From positions 41,831 to 105,830 of the forward strand of contig JAFAEO010000080.1 in assembly GCA_023423975.1 (NCBI GenBank): 64,000 nucleotides of DNA, given 5' to 3'. The DNA is from Pseudomonadota bacterium. GTDB lineage: Bacteria > Pseudomonadota > Gammaproteobacteria > Burkholderiales > Burkholderiaceae_B. Shown piece after piece: positions 29,304 to 38,886 of this stretch. The position numbers and the translations under genes are program-made. Below the pieces are notes generated by a model. It did not search any database. It saw only the letters and a list, made by a program, of their open reading frames with translations, and was not told where the DNA came from. Numbering within the stretch: the first letter of the stretch is position 1; every line of letters starts with the position of its first letter.

Positions 29304-30500
29304 TTACAGCCCCAGAATCATCCTGCAGATAATGCCTTTCTGCACTTCGTTGGATCCACCGTAAATGGTGGTTTTTCGATAATTGAAATATTGCGCCGTC
29401 ATATGCTCCTGAGCCTGCGGGAAGGCCGAAGATAGTTCGTGCACCTGATCGTCCGGCAAAATATGGGCCGCCGCATACGGGCCGGCGACCTGTGAGGCCA
29501 ACGCGGTAATCGCCTGTTGAATTTCCGAGCCTTTTACTTTAAGGATAGAGGCTTCCGGCCCTGGGGCATGGCTGCTGCCTTCCTGCGAAATCAGTTTCAG
29601 ATTGGTGATCTCAAGCGCCATCAGATCCATCTCTACCTGCGCCAGACGATCTCGGAATCGGGCATCCTGCAATAGCGGCAGACCGTCGTTGCCGGTTTGC
29701 CGGGCGGCGGCTTCCTTGACCAATTGCAGCGCCGCCTTGGAGCGGCCCACGCGGGCGATGTTGGTTCTTTCGTGGCCAAGCAGGAATTTCGCGTAGGTCC
29801 AGCCTTTGTTTTCTTCGCCGATCAGGTTGGCAGCGGGAACGCGCACATTCTCCAGCCAGACCTCATTAACCTCATGACCATCGTCCAGCATGATGATGGG
29901 GCGTACGGTGATACCCGGTGTTTTCATGTCGATCAGCAAGAATGAAATCCCTTCCTGCTTGCGTACCTCCGGATTGGTGCGCACCAGGCAAAAAATCCAG
30001 TCTGCGTGCTGGGCCAGCGTGGTCCATGTTTTCTGGCCGTTAACGATATAGTCGTCGCCATCGCGCACGGCGGTCGTTTTCAGCGATGCCAGATCGGAGC
30101 CGGCACCCGGTTCCGAATAACCCTGACACCACCAGTCCTGGCCAGACAGAATGCGAGGCAGGAAGCGCTCCTGCTGTTCTTTGCTGCCGTATCTTTGAAT
30201 GACCGGCGCGACCATTTTCAGGCCAAAAGCCAATTGCTCGGGGGCGCCGAAAGCGGCACATTCTTCTTCAAAAATATGGCGTTGCACTGCATCCCAGCCG
30301 GTGCCGCCAAATTCCACTGCCCAGGACGGCGCTCCCCAGCCTTGCGCGAACAGGCTGCGTTGCCATTGCTCGCGTTCGGCTTTTGACAGCGGCAGGCATT
30401 GTTGTGTCTTATCGCGGACAGTGGCGGGCACTGCTTCTTTCAGGAAGGCGCGAACCGAATCGCGAAAGGCCAGTTGTTCAGGGGTGTAGCGGATATCCAT
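29304..30500 (-). CDS. Acyl-CoA dehydrogenase, large subunit type (PimC-like)
   Basis: A 398-residue acyl-CoA dehydrogenase and likely partner of the downstream enzyme. It shows GYSEPGAGSDLASLKTTAV at the flavin site and IYGGSNEVQKGIICRMIL at the C-terminus. There Gly replaces the glutamate of the classical YEG motif, a feature of the heteromeric branch. It is the first gene of the minus-strand transcript (this gene, partner, thioesterase). Confidence 0.9.
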   Translation of the reverse strand: MDIRYTPEQLAFRDSVRAFLKEAVPATVRDKTQQCLPLSKAEREQWQRSLFAQGWGAPSWAVEFGGTGWDAVQRHIFEEECAAFGAPEQLAFGLKMVAPVIQRYGSKEQQERFLPRILSGQDWWCQGYSEPGAGSDLASLKTTAVRDGDDYIVNGQKTWTTLAQHADWIFCLVRTNPEVRKQEGISFLLIDMKTPGITVRPIIMLDDGHEVNEVWLENVRVPAANLIGEENKGWTYAKFLLGHERTNIARVGRSKAALQLVKEAAARQTGNDGLPLLQDARFRDRLAQVEMDLMALEITNLKLISQEGSSHAPGPEASILKVKGSEIQQAITALASQVAGPYAAAHILPDDQVHELSSAFPQAQEHMTAQYFNYRKTTIYGGSNEVQKGIICRMILGL

Positions 30501-30831
30501 GGACGCAATTCCTTTTCAGGTTGTTGAGCGGCAGAGGCGAAACCATCATTGTCGCAGCACGGGGCAGCGACACAGTCCGGTTTCTTTTGTTCTGCATGGT
30601 GAAACAGATAATTGATTTATGGAATTGATTATAGCGAGCAATGCGGTAAATGAAAAGACAGGCCGATAGAAAAAGCAGAAATGCTTTCAGCCGACAATTC
30701 GCTTTACACTCAATAGTGCCACGGAGTATTATCGAAGAATTCTCGGGGTGCGTAAGTTCTGCTATGCGAAACAAACTTGCTTAGCAACGACGTACTATGT
30801 ATTTAATCGGACCAGACAAGGAGACATCGCC
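30501..30831. other. Divergent spacer between catabolic transcripts
   Basis: About 330 bases separating the minus-strand dehydrogenase pair from the plus-strand hydratase/dehydrogenase gene. It must hold both promoters. I see AT-rich stretches around 30600-30660 but no operator I can defend. Confidence 0.5.
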
Positions 30832-32916
30832 ATGGATCACGCTTTTTACGAAGAAAAGGACGGGATTGCCGTCATTACATTCAATAACCCGCCGGTCAAC
30901 GGCCTGGGGCATGGCTTGCGTAAAGCCATTGTTGAAGGCGTCGATCGCGCCAACAATAATTCGGCAATCCGGGCGATTGTATTGGGCGGAACCGAGCGGG
31001 CTTTTTCCGGCGGTGCGGATGTGACTGAATTTGGTACACCCAAAGCATCGCAGGCACCCACATTGCGCACAGTCATCGAAGTGCTGGAGCAATCGGCCAA
31101 GCCGGTCGTGGCTGCTATTAATGGTGTATGTCTTGGCGGCGGGCTGGAGCTTGCGCTTGGCGCGCACTATCGCGTTGCTGCGGCGGCTGCCAGAGTCGGT
31201 TTACCCGAAGTCAAGCTGGGCATTCTGCCTGGCGCAGGCGGTACCCAACGACTACCGCGGGTGGTGGGGCTGGAAAAGGCGCTGAACATGATTGTGTCCG
31301 GTCAGATCGTCAAAGCTGCGGCGCTTGCCGATACAGCGCTGTTTGATAAAGTGGTCGATGCAGATCCGCAAGCGGCGGCCATTGAATTTGCCAAAGGACT
31401 GGCCAGCGATGCGCCGCTCAAGCGGATTCGTGATCTGGCGGTGTCCGATGTCGATGCCGACGCCTTGTTGCTCAACGCCCGCAATGCGGCCAAGGCAGGC
31501 GCTGCGCGCTTTCCTGCGCCGGCTGCCTGCGTTGAGGCGGTGGCAGCCAGCACGCAGATGGCCTTTGACGATGGGCTGGCATGTGAGCGCCAGCACTTTA
31601 CGCAATTGATGGCCTCGCCCGAATCACTGGCGCTTCGTCATGTGTTTGCGGCCGAACGCGCAGCGACAAAAATTCCTGATGTGCCAGCCGATACCCCGTT
31701 GCGTCCGATTGGCCTGGTCGGCGTGATCGGCGCCGGCACCATGGGCGGCGGCATCAGCATGAATTATCTGAATGCCGGCATCCCGGTGATTCTGCTTGAG
31801 CAGAAGGAAGAAGCGCTGCAGCGTGGCGTGGCCACCATTCGCAAGAACTACGAAAACACCATGAAAAAAGGGCGGATTACCGCAGAGCAGGTTGAAGAGC
31901 GCATGAAGTTGCTCAGCACGACGCTGTCCTATGACGAATTGGGCGAAGTCGATCTGGTCATTGAAGCCGTCTTTGAAGACATGGGTGTCAAGGAGGTTGT
32001 GTTCCGCGAACTTGATCGTGTCATCAAACCCGGAGCAATTCTGGCCTCCAATACGTCCACGCTGGATGTGGACCAGATTGCTTCGTTCACCAAGCGCCCG
32101 CAAGACGTGATCGGACTGCATTTTTTCAGCCCGGCCAATGTCATGAAGCTGCTGGAAATCGTGCGCGGTGCAAAAACAGCCAAGGATGTGCTGGCCACGT
32201 GTATTGATATGGGTAAAAAGATCGGCAAGAAACCGGTAGTGTCGGGCGTGTGTGATGGGTTTATCGGCAACCGTATGCTGTATGCCTATCGCGATGCGGC
32301 TGATGAGGTGATGCTGCAGGGCGCCGCGCCGTCGCAGATCGACCGCGCGCTGGAAAATTTCGGTTTTGCAATGGGGCCTTATCGCGTAGGTGATCTGGCC
32401 GGGCTGGATATTGGCTGGGCAATCCGCAAGCGTAAGAAGGAGGCCGATCCGCAAGCGTACGAAGAGGTGGTGGCCGATCGCCTGTGCGAGGCCGGACGGT
32501 TTGGCCAGAAAACAGGTGCGGGCTGGTATCGTTACGTTGCGGGCGATCGCAAGCCGCAGGTTGACCCAGAGGTCGAAAAACTGATCGAAACCTTCCGCCA
32601 GGAAAAGGGTGTCACGTCGCGCAAATTTAGCGACCAGGAAATCGTGGCGCGTTGCGTTTACGCGCTGGCCAATGAAGGCGCGAAGATTCTCGAAGAAGGC
32701 ATTGCCCTGCGCGCGTCGGACATCGATATTGTTTACCTGAATGGCTATGGTTTCCCGCTGCATCGCGGCGGTCCGATGCACTATGCACAACAGGCCGGTT
32801 TGTTCAATGTGGTACGGGCCCTGAGGCAGTTTGGCGCCAGCTCGGCACGGCCCCAGGCATGGCAAGCAGCGCCCTTGCTGGAAAAACATGCACAAAGTGG
32901 TGAAGCGCTGAAGTAA
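30832..32916 (+). CDS. Enoyl-CoA hydratase / 3-hydroxyacyl-CoA dehydrogenase fusion
   Basis: A 694-residue bifunctional FadJ/PimF-like enzyme that hydrates enoyl-CoA and then oxidises the hydroxyacyl-CoA with NAD. The N-terminal crotonase domain has the oxyanion loops (FSGGADVTEF at 58-67) and the two catalytic glutamates near residues 106 and 126 (LPEVKLG). The Rossmann motif GVIGAGTMGGG is near residue 298, followed by NAD-domain and C-terminal helical domains. I chose the ATG at 30832, behind an aaggaga ribosome binding site. It heads the catabolic transcript that continues with thiolase and CoA ligase. Confidence 0.95.
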   Translation: MDHAFYEEKDGIAVITFNNPPVNGLGHGLRKAIVEGVDRANNNSAIRAIVLGGTERAFSGGADVTEFGTPKASQAPTLRTVIEVLEQSAKPVVAAINGVCLGGGLELALGAHYRVAAAAARVGLPEVKLGILPGAGGTQRLPRVVGLEKALNMIVSGQIVKAAALADTALFDKVVDADPQAAAIEFAKGLASDAPLKRIRDLAVSDVDADALLLNARNAAKAGAARFPAPAACVEAVAASTQMAFDDGLACERQHFTQLMASPESLALRHVFAAERAATKIPDVPADTPLRPIGLVGVIGAGTMGGGISMNYLNAGIPVILLEQKEEALQRGVATIRKNYENTMKKGRITAEQVEERMKLLSTTLSYDELGEVDLVIEAVFEDMGVKEVVFRELDRVIKPGAILASNTSTLDVDQIASFTKRPQDVIGLHFFSPANVMKLLEIVRGAKTAKDVLATCIDMGKKIGKKPVVSGVCDGFIGNRMLYAYRDAADEVMLQGAAPSQIDRALENFGFAMGPYRVGDLAGLDIGWAIRKRKKEADPQAYEEVVADRLCEAGRFGQKTGAGWYRYVAGDRKPQVDPEVEKLIETFRQEKGVTSRKFSDQEIVARCVYALANEGAKILEEGIALRASDIDIVYLNGYGFPLHRGGPMHYAQQAGLFNVVRALRQFGASSARPQAWQAAPLLEKHAQSGEALK

Positions 32917-33134
32917 GACAGCATGTTGGCAGGCATTATCGACTGCCAGGGGTATTACATCTACGGGTACGCGGCAGGCCAAAGGACTATGCCAGGAAAC
33001 TGAGCTTTTCGTGGCTGCCGGTGCCAGTGGATTTGCGTATTTTCTGTTCCGATACAATTGAAGTTTGCGTTGGTTGGCCTTGATATTGGCGCTAAGCCGC
33101 TCAATGTCATGCGCCCGGCCTGTGGAGAAGAGAC

Positions 33135-34313
33135 ATGAGAGAAGCTGTAATTGTTTCAACCGCCCGTACCGGACTGGCAAAGTCCTGGAAGGGTGCATTC
33201 AATATGACCTATGGCGCAACGCTGGGTGCGCATTCCGTGTCGCACGCAGTTGCGCGTGCCGGTATTGATCCAGCTGAAGTGGAAGATGTCATCATTGGTT
33301 CAGCCTTGCCTGAAGGCACGACCGGTGGCAATATCGCCCGGGCTATTGCCTTGCGGGCCGGCCTGCCGGTTAGCGCAGGCGGGGTGACCGTCAACCGGTT
33401 TTGCTCATCGGGGTTGCAGGCGATTGCCATGGCGGCGCAGCGCATTATTGTCGACCAGGTTCCGGTGCTGGTGGCCGGCGGCGTCGAAAGTATTTCCTGC
33501 GTGCAAAATGATGCTAATACGCTCATGCGCCAGGACCCCTGGTTGCGTCAACACAAACCCGAACTGTACTGGGGCATGTTGCAGACTGCGGAAACCGTGG
33601 CCAAGCGCTATGGTATTTCGCGCGAGGCACAGGATGAATATGGCGCGCGCAGCCAGCAGCGTGCCGCACAGGCCCAGGCAGCAGGCCTGTTCAAGGACGA
33701 AATTGTGCCCATGACAACGGTCATGAGCGTTTTTGACAAGGCAACCGGCGGCATTGCCCGCCGTGAGGTAACCATTGCTGCAGATGAAGGCATTCGTCCC
33801 GATACCACGCTTGAAGGCGTGTCCAAAATTCGGCCGGTCTTCCCCAAAGGCGTGATCTCGGCCGGCAACGCCAGTCAGTTTTCAGACGGCTCCTCGGCTT
33901 GCGTGCTAATGGACGCCGAACTGGCGCGTCAGCGCGGTCTGAGCCCCATGGGCATTTTCCGCGGGTTTGCCGTCGCAGGATGTGAACCCGATGAAATGGG
34001 AATTGGTCCGGTTTATGCTGTGCCTCGTTTGCTTGAGCGCGCCGGTTTGAAAGTTGACGATATCGGTTTGTGGGAATTGAATGAAGCTTTCGCCTGCCAG
34101 GTGCTGTATTGCCGTGACAAACTGGGTATTCCCGATGATCGGCTCAATGTCAACGGTGGTGCGATTGCTGTCGGCCATCCGTATGGTGTGTCCGGCGCCC
34201 GCATGGTCGGCCATGCCCTGATCGAGGGCAAGCGCAGGGGAGTTAAATACGTGGTGGTCACGATGTGCATTGGTGGCGGTCAGGGCGCCGCAGGGCTGTT
34301 CGAAGTGGCATGA
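33135..34313 (+). CDS. Acetyl-CoA acyltransferase (thiolase)
   Basis: A 392-residue thiolase that cleaves 3-oxoacyl-CoA with CoA. The acyl-accepting cysteine is C90 (VNRFCSSGLQAI), and the second catalytic His and Cys lie in GGAIAVGHPYGVSG and VTMCIGGGQG. It overlaps the CoA ligase gene by four bases (ATGA). In the pim comparison it corresponds to PimB. Confidence 0.95.
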   Translation: MREAVIVSTARTGLAKSWKGAFNMTYGATLGAHSVSHAVARAGIDPAEVEDVIIGSALPEGTTGGNIARAIALRAGLPVSAGGVTVNRFCSSGLQAIAMAAQRIIVDQVPVLVAGGVESISCVQNDANTLMRQDPWLRQHKPELYWGMLQTAETVAKRYGISREAQDEYGARSQQRAAQAQAAGLFKDEIVPMTTVMSVFDKATGGIARREVTIAADEGIRPDTTLEGVSKIRPVFPKGVISAGNASQFSDGSSACVLMDAELARQRGLSPMGIFRGFAVAGCEPDEMGIGPVYAVPRLLERAGLKVDDIGLWELNEAFACQVLYCRDKLGIPDDRLNVNGGAIAVGHPYGVSGARMVGHALIEGKRRGVKYVVVTMCIGGGQGAAGLFEVA

Positions 34314-35959
34314 ACCGTCCCGATTATTCCGCCGTCTGGCCCCGTGGACGTAGTCGCTCGCTAAGCGTGCCGGAAACGGCGCTGCATGCCAATCTGGAGA
34401 TATCGGCACTGCGTTATCCGCACAAGCCTTGCCTTGTGTATTACGGCGCCACCTTCAGTTATGCGCAGGTGCTGGCGCAGGTGCAGGCGCTTGCAGGGTA
34501 TCTGCAGCACGACTGCGGCGTGAACAAGGGTGACCGGGTGTTACTGTATATGCAGAACAGCCCGCAATTTGTTCTTGCCTACTATGCCATTTTGCGGGCC
34601 GATGCGGTAGTGGTGCCCGTTAATCCGATGAATCGGGCCGACGAACTGCAGCATTACATTCGTGATACCGGTGCGACGGTGATTATCTATGGGCAGGAGC
34701 TGCATGAGCAGGTTGCTGTGCTTGGCGCTGCCGCGCCGGCCAGCAAACTGGTGGCGGCTTATCACGATTATCTGCCTGCGGCAGGATCGGATCAGAACGT
34801 ACCGGATGTGGTTGCCGAGCCTGCGCAAGCACTGACCGGCAATGGTGTAACGCTTTGGCGCGACGCCATTGCCGGCGGGCGCATTCCGTTGCCCTCATCG
34901 GCCGTGTCGGCAGATATGGCTGTCATGCCCTATACGTCTGGCACCACAGGCCATCCCAAAGGCTGCATTCATACTCACCGTTCCACCATGTATAACACGG
35001 TGTCCGCAGCGGTATGGTATGACGGCGGAAATCAGGACGCGGTTTTTCTGGGTGTGCTGCCGTTTTTCCACGTTACCGGCATGGAAGGGGTCATGAACAG
35101 CGCCATTTATCTGGGCGCGACCATCGTCATTATGACGCGCTGGGACCGTGTGGTGGCGGCTCAATGCATCGAGCGCCATCGTGTCGGCCGGCTGGCGCTG
35201 ATTGCCGCCATGGTGGTTGATTTGCTGGCCATGCCCGATCTGTCGACCTATGATCTATCCAGCATTGCCCGGATCAGCGGGGGCGGGGCGGCCATGCCCG
35301 AAGCCGTGGCAGAAAAACTGCAACGCGAGTTTGGCCTGACCTACATCGAGGGCTACGGCATGTCCGAAGTCATGGCGCCTTCGCACATCAATCCGGAGCG
35401 GTATCCCAAAAGGCAGTGCCTGGGGATTCCGATTTTTGATGTAGATTCCCGTATTATTGATCCGGTCACCTTGCAGGAGGTGCCGCAAGGCGAGGTCGGT
35501 GAAATCGTCTTGCATGGACCGCAGGTCATGCAGGGCTACTGGAACAATGAAGAGGCGTCGGCCGAAGTATTCATCAGCATTGACAACAAGCGTTTCTTGC
35601 GTACAGGAGATCTGGGACGCATGGATGAGGAGGGATACTATTTTATGGTGGACCGGCTCAAGCGCATGATCAATGCCTCGGGTTTCAAGGTCTGGCCAGC
35701 CGAAGTGGAGTCCATGATGTATGCCCATCCGGCGATTCTTGAAGCCTGCGTTGTTGGCGTGACTGACGAAAAACGCGGCGAGACCGTCAAGGCCTGGGTT
35801 GTGTTGCGTGACGATAGTCGCGGCAATGTCACGGAACAAGATATCCTGGATTGGTGCCGCCAGAAAATGGCCTCGTATAAGGCGCCACGGATCGTCGTCT
35901 TCACAGATGCGCTACCCAAAACGTCTTCGGGAAAAGTCTTGTGGCGTGCGCTCGGGTAA
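34310..35959 (+). CDS. Acyl-CoA synthetase (AMP-forming)
   Basis: A 549-residue ANL-superfamily ligase that activates a carboxylic acid with ATP and CoA. The P-loop YTSGTTGHPKGC is near residue 208, the A5 motif YGMSEV follows, TGDLGRMDEEGYYFMVDR is the A7/A8 hinge region, and the catalytic lysine lies in KTSSGKVLW at the C-terminus. The start ATG at 34310 overlaps the thiolase stop. It is the likely entry enzyme (PimA-like) of this pathway. Confidence 0.93.
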   Translation: MNRPDYSAVWPRGRSRSLSVPETALHANLEISALRYPHKPCLVYYGATFSYAQVLAQVQALAGYLQHDCGVNKGDRVLLYMQNSPQFVLAYYAILRADAVVVPVNPMNRADELQHYIRDTGATVIIYGQELHEQVAVLGAAAPASKLVAAYHDYLPAAGSDQNVPDVVAEPAQALTGNGVTLWRDAIAGGRIPLPSSAVSADMAVMPYTSGTTGHPKGCIHTHRSTMYNTVSAAVWYDGGNQDAVFLGVLPFFHVTGMEGVMNSAIYLGATIVIMTRWDRVVAAQCIERHRVGRLALIAAMVVDLLAMPDLSTYDLSSIARISGGGAAMPEAVAEKLQREFGLTYIEGYGMSEVMAPSHINPERYPKRQCLGIPIFDVDSRIIDPVTLQEVPQGEVGEIVLHGPQVMQGYWNNEEASAEVFISIDNKRFLRTGDLGRMDEEGYYFMVDRLKRMINASGFKVWPAEVESMMYAHPAILEACVVGVTDEKRGETVKAWVVLRDDSRGNVTEQDILDWCRQKMASYKAPRIVVFTDALPKTSSGKVLWRALG

Positions 35960-36045
35960 ATAACACAAGCGAAATATGAAATAATGGGTTGCACCAGCAA
36001 TGGCACAAATACAGATTCAGACAAAAGAGAATACAGGTATAACAG

Positions 36046-36726
36046 ATGATCAATAAATTTATAGACGATATACAGGTCGCGGTGGCCGATGTCTTTGATG
36101 GCGCAACTGTGCTTATCGGCGGGTTTGGTGGCGCGGGTCACCCGACAGAGCTGATCCATGCCCTGATCGACCAGGGCGCCAAAGAGCTGACCGTCGTCAA
36201 TAACAATGCGGGTAATCATGATACGGGACTGGCGGCGCTGATCAAGGCAGGTCGCGTACGTAAAATGATCTGCTCATTTCCCAAGGCTTCGCATTCCTAC
36301 GTCTTTAACGAGATGTACAAAGACGGCAAAATTGAGCTCGAATGTGTTCCCCAAGGCACGATCGCAGAACGGCTGCACGCTGCCGGCGCCGGAATTGGCG
36401 GGTTCTATACGCGAACCAGCTATGGCACGGACCTGGCCAAAGGCAAGGAAACGCGCAATATCGATGGTGTTGATTATGTGTTCGAGAAACCGATACACGG
36501 CGATTTTGCTCTGGTGCTGGCCGAGAAGGGAGATCGCTGGGGCAATCTGATCTACCGCAAGGCCGCCCGCAATTTCGGGCCGGTCATGTGTATGGCGGCA
36601 AAAACCACCATCGTTCAGGTGAAGCAGAAAGTCGAACTGGGCCAGCTTGATCCGGAAACGATTATCACACCCGGTATTTTCGTGAATCGGATTGTCGAAG
36701 TAGCCAATCCGGCCATCTCCAGCTAA
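36046..36726 (+). CDS. pcaI: 3-oxoadipate CoA-transferase subunit A
   Basis: A 226-residue alpha subunit of a family I CoA-transferase. It shows the CoA-binding glycine motif IGGFGGAGHP near residues 24-33 and VNNNAGNHDTGLAALI. It is followed 9 bases later by the beta subunit. Together they move CoA from succinyl-CoA to 3-oxoadipate (beta-ketoadipate pathway); a wider 3-oxoacid role is possible. Confidence 0.92.
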   Translation: MINKFIDDIQVAVADVFDGATVLIGGFGGAGHPTELIHALIDQGAKELTVVNNNAGNHDTGLAALIKAGRVRKMICSFPKASHSYVFNEMYKDGKIELECVPQGTIAERLHAAGAGIGGFYTRTSYGTDLAKGKETRNIDGVDYVFEKPIHGDFALVLAEKGDRWGNLIYRKAARNFGPVMCMAAKTTIVQVKQKVELGQLDPETIITPGIFVNRIVEVANPAISS

Positions 36727-36735
36727 GCAGGTCAT

Positions 36736-37377
36736 ATGATGAATAAATTGAACAGAAACCAAATGGCCGAACGTCTGGCCAAAGATATCGCCCCCGGCAG
36801 TTATGTCAATATCGGCATCGGCATGCCCGAGCTGGTCGCCAACTACCTGAAGCCGGAAGACGAGATTCTGCTGCACAGCGAGAACGGCATTTTAGGCATG
36901 GGTCCTGCCGCGACGGGCGAGGACATTGACGGCGAACTGATCAATGCCGGCAAAAAGCCGGTCACTTTGCTGACCGGCGGCGCATTTTTTCACCACGTAG
37001 ACTCATTTGCCATTATGCGCGGCGGCCATCTGGACTTGTGCATTATGGGTGGGATGCAGGTATCTGCCGACGGTGATCTGGCCAACTGGTCACTGGGCCG
37101 TCCCGGCGAGCCGCCGGCGGTAGGCGGAGCCATGGATCTGGCTGTAGGCGCCCGCAAGGTGTATATCCTGATGGAGCACAATGCCAAAGACGGCTCGCCC
37201 AAGATACTGGAAAAGTGCACGCTCCCGGTCACAGGCCTGGGCGTGGTTAGCCGAGTCTACACCGATATCGCCGTGCTGGAAGTGACGCCGGCGGGTATGA
37301 CGGTGGTGGAAAAACTCGTTGATATCACAGATGACGAACTGCAAGCGCTCACCGGCGCGAAACTGATTTTCGCCTGA
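36736..37377 (+). CDS. pcaJ: 3-oxoadipate CoA-transferase subunit B
   Basis: A 213-residue beta subunit carrying the catalytic glutamate E49 in the motif SENG (LLHSENGILGMGP). It is the normal length and co-transcribed with subunit A. The start may be the first or second of two adjacent ATG codons. A thiolase that fits as the next step follows 48 bases later. Confidence 0.93.
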   Translation: MMNKLNRNQMAERLAKDIAPGSYVNIGIGMPELVANYLKPEDEILLHSENGILGMGPAATGEDIDGELINAGKKPVTLLTGGAFFHHVDSFAIMRGGHLDLCIMGGMQVSADGDLANWSLGRPGEPPAVGGAMDLAVGARKVYILMEHNAKDGSPKILEKCTLPVTGLGVVSRVYTDIAVLEVTPAGMTVVEKLVDITDDELQALTGAKLIFA

Positions 37378-37425
37378 GTATCCGATCACTATTAATATCA
37401 GAATGAAATAACACAAAGGAAATGT

Positions 37426-38628
37426 ATGAATAACGCTTATATTTGTGATGCTGTCCGTACGCCGATCGGCCGCTATGGTGGCGGTCTGTCCACCGTGCGT
37501 ACCGATGACCTGGCTGCACTGCCGATCAAGGCATTGATGGAACGCAATCCGAACGTAGACTGGAGCAAACTGGATGATGTTATCTATGGCTGCGCCAACC
37601 AGGCCGGCGAAGACAATCGTAACGTTGCCCGCATGGCGCTGCTGCTGGCAGGGATCGACGTACAGGTTCCGGGCGCGACATTGAATCGCCTTTGCGCATC
37701 CAGTCTGGATGCTGTGGGTACGGCTGCGCGCGCCATTAAATCGGGCGAAGTCGATCTGATGATCGCCGGCGGCGTAGAAAGCATGTCGCGTGCGCCGTTT
37801 GTCATGGGCAAAGCCGAATCTGCTTATTCCCGGGCCGCCAAAATCGAAGATACTACGATCGGCTGGCGCTTTATCAATCCGAAAATGAAAGCAGCGTTTG
37901 GTGTTGATTCCATGCCGGAGACAGCTGAAAATGTTGCCGACGACTTCAAGATCTCTCGTGCCGACCAGGATGCATTTGCATTGCGCAGCCAGCAGCGCGC
38001 TGCCAAGTCCATTGCAGATGGCGTATTCAAAGACGAAATTATTCCTGTGAGCGTCGCCCAGCGCAAGGGCGACCCCGTGGTTGTTGACACCGACGAACAT
38101 CCGCGTGCAACGACGCCCGAAGCGCTTGCCAAGCTCAAAGGCGTCGTGCGCCCCGATGGCAGTGTGACCGCGGGCAATGCATCCGGTGTGAATGACGGTT
38201 CCTGCGCCGTGCTGCTGGCTTCCGACGAGGCGGTCAAGAAATATGGCCTCACGCCCAAGGCGCGCGTGGTGGGCATGGCCGTGGCTGGTGTGGCGCCACG
38301 CATCATGGGCGTGGGCCCCATCCCGGCCGTACGCAAGGTACTGGAAAAAACCGGCCTGACAATCGAACAGATGGATGTGATCGAACTGAACGAAGCCTTT
38401 GCCGCGCAGGCGCTGGCGGTCACGCGTGACTTGGGTCTGGCAGATGACGCCGCGCATGTAAACCCCAACGGCGGCGCAATCGCTCTGGGCCATCCATTGG
38501 GCGCGTCCGGCGCACGTCTGATCACGACTGCTATGTATCAATTGCAGCGCACCGGTGGCAAGTATGCCTTGTGCACCATGTGTATCGGGGTCGGACAGGG
38601 CGCCGCCGTGATTATCGAGCGCGTCTGA
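37426..38628 (+). CDS. pcaF: 3-oxoadipyl-CoA thiolase
   Basis: A 400-residue thiolase that splits 3-oxoadipyl-CoA into succinyl-CoA and acetyl-CoA. The active cysteine is C90 (LNRLCASSLDAV), with GGAIALGHPLGASGARL and CTMCIGVGQG completing the site. The order CoA-transferase A, B, thiolase is pcaIJF, the end of aromatic (protocatechuate/catechol) degradation. Here it also gives the C6 exit point of the dicarboxylate beta-oxidation cluster. Confidence 0.94.
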   Translation: MNNAYICDAVRTPIGRYGGGLSTVRTDDLAALPIKALMERNPNVDWSKLDDVIYGCANQAGEDNRNVARMALLLAGIDVQVPGATLNRLCASSLDAVGTAARAIKSGEVDLMIAGGVESMSRAPFVMGKAESAYSRAAKIEDTTIGWRFINPKMKAAFGVDSMPETAENVADDFKISRADQDAFALRSQQRAAKSIADGVFKDEIIPVSVAQRKGDPVVVDTDEHPRATTPEALAKLKGVVRPDGSVTAGNASGVNDGSCAVLLASDEAVKKYGLTPKARVVGMAVAGVAPRIMGVGPIPAVRKVLEKTGLTIEQMDVIELNEAFAAQALAVTRDLGLADDAAHVNPNGGAIALGHPLGASGARLITTAMYQLQRTGGKYALCTMCIGVGQGAAVIIERV

Positions 38629-38669
38629 TAAACGCTTGCAGCAAATACTGCAACATAAAAAAGCCTGAG

Positions 38670-38726
38670 TGAACTGCACCCCGAAAGTTGGTCTAATCGA
38701 TCAATCTTTTGGAGGTGCAGTTTTTT
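38670..38726 (+). terminator. Terminator built from IS3-family-like inverted ends
   Basis: The stem aactgcacc (38672-38680) / ggtgcagtt (38714-38722) with a T-run to 38726 ends the pcaF transcript. Its left arm, tgaactgcaccccgaaagtt, is the type of terminal repeat found on IS3-family elements, and the right arm is a decayed mirror copy. No transposase lies between them. Confidence 0.65.
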
Positions 38727-38886
38727 ATGAGCGCGCCCGGCATGCGCACGCTTATAGATGCAAGTCCCGTCTTATCGCGCTTGGTGTACCAGCGGTACGG
38801 GTTTGTGAACGCGGGCAGGTTGGCGGCCGGCGCACATCTGTTGCATTGAGCCTCAGACTCACTCCCTGTTTCCTTCCGATCAGCCT

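Noticed and set aside
38731..38880. Transposase remnant beside the IS3-like ends
   Set aside because: The sequence after the terminator shows no frame or motif of an IS3 transposase (no DDE context).
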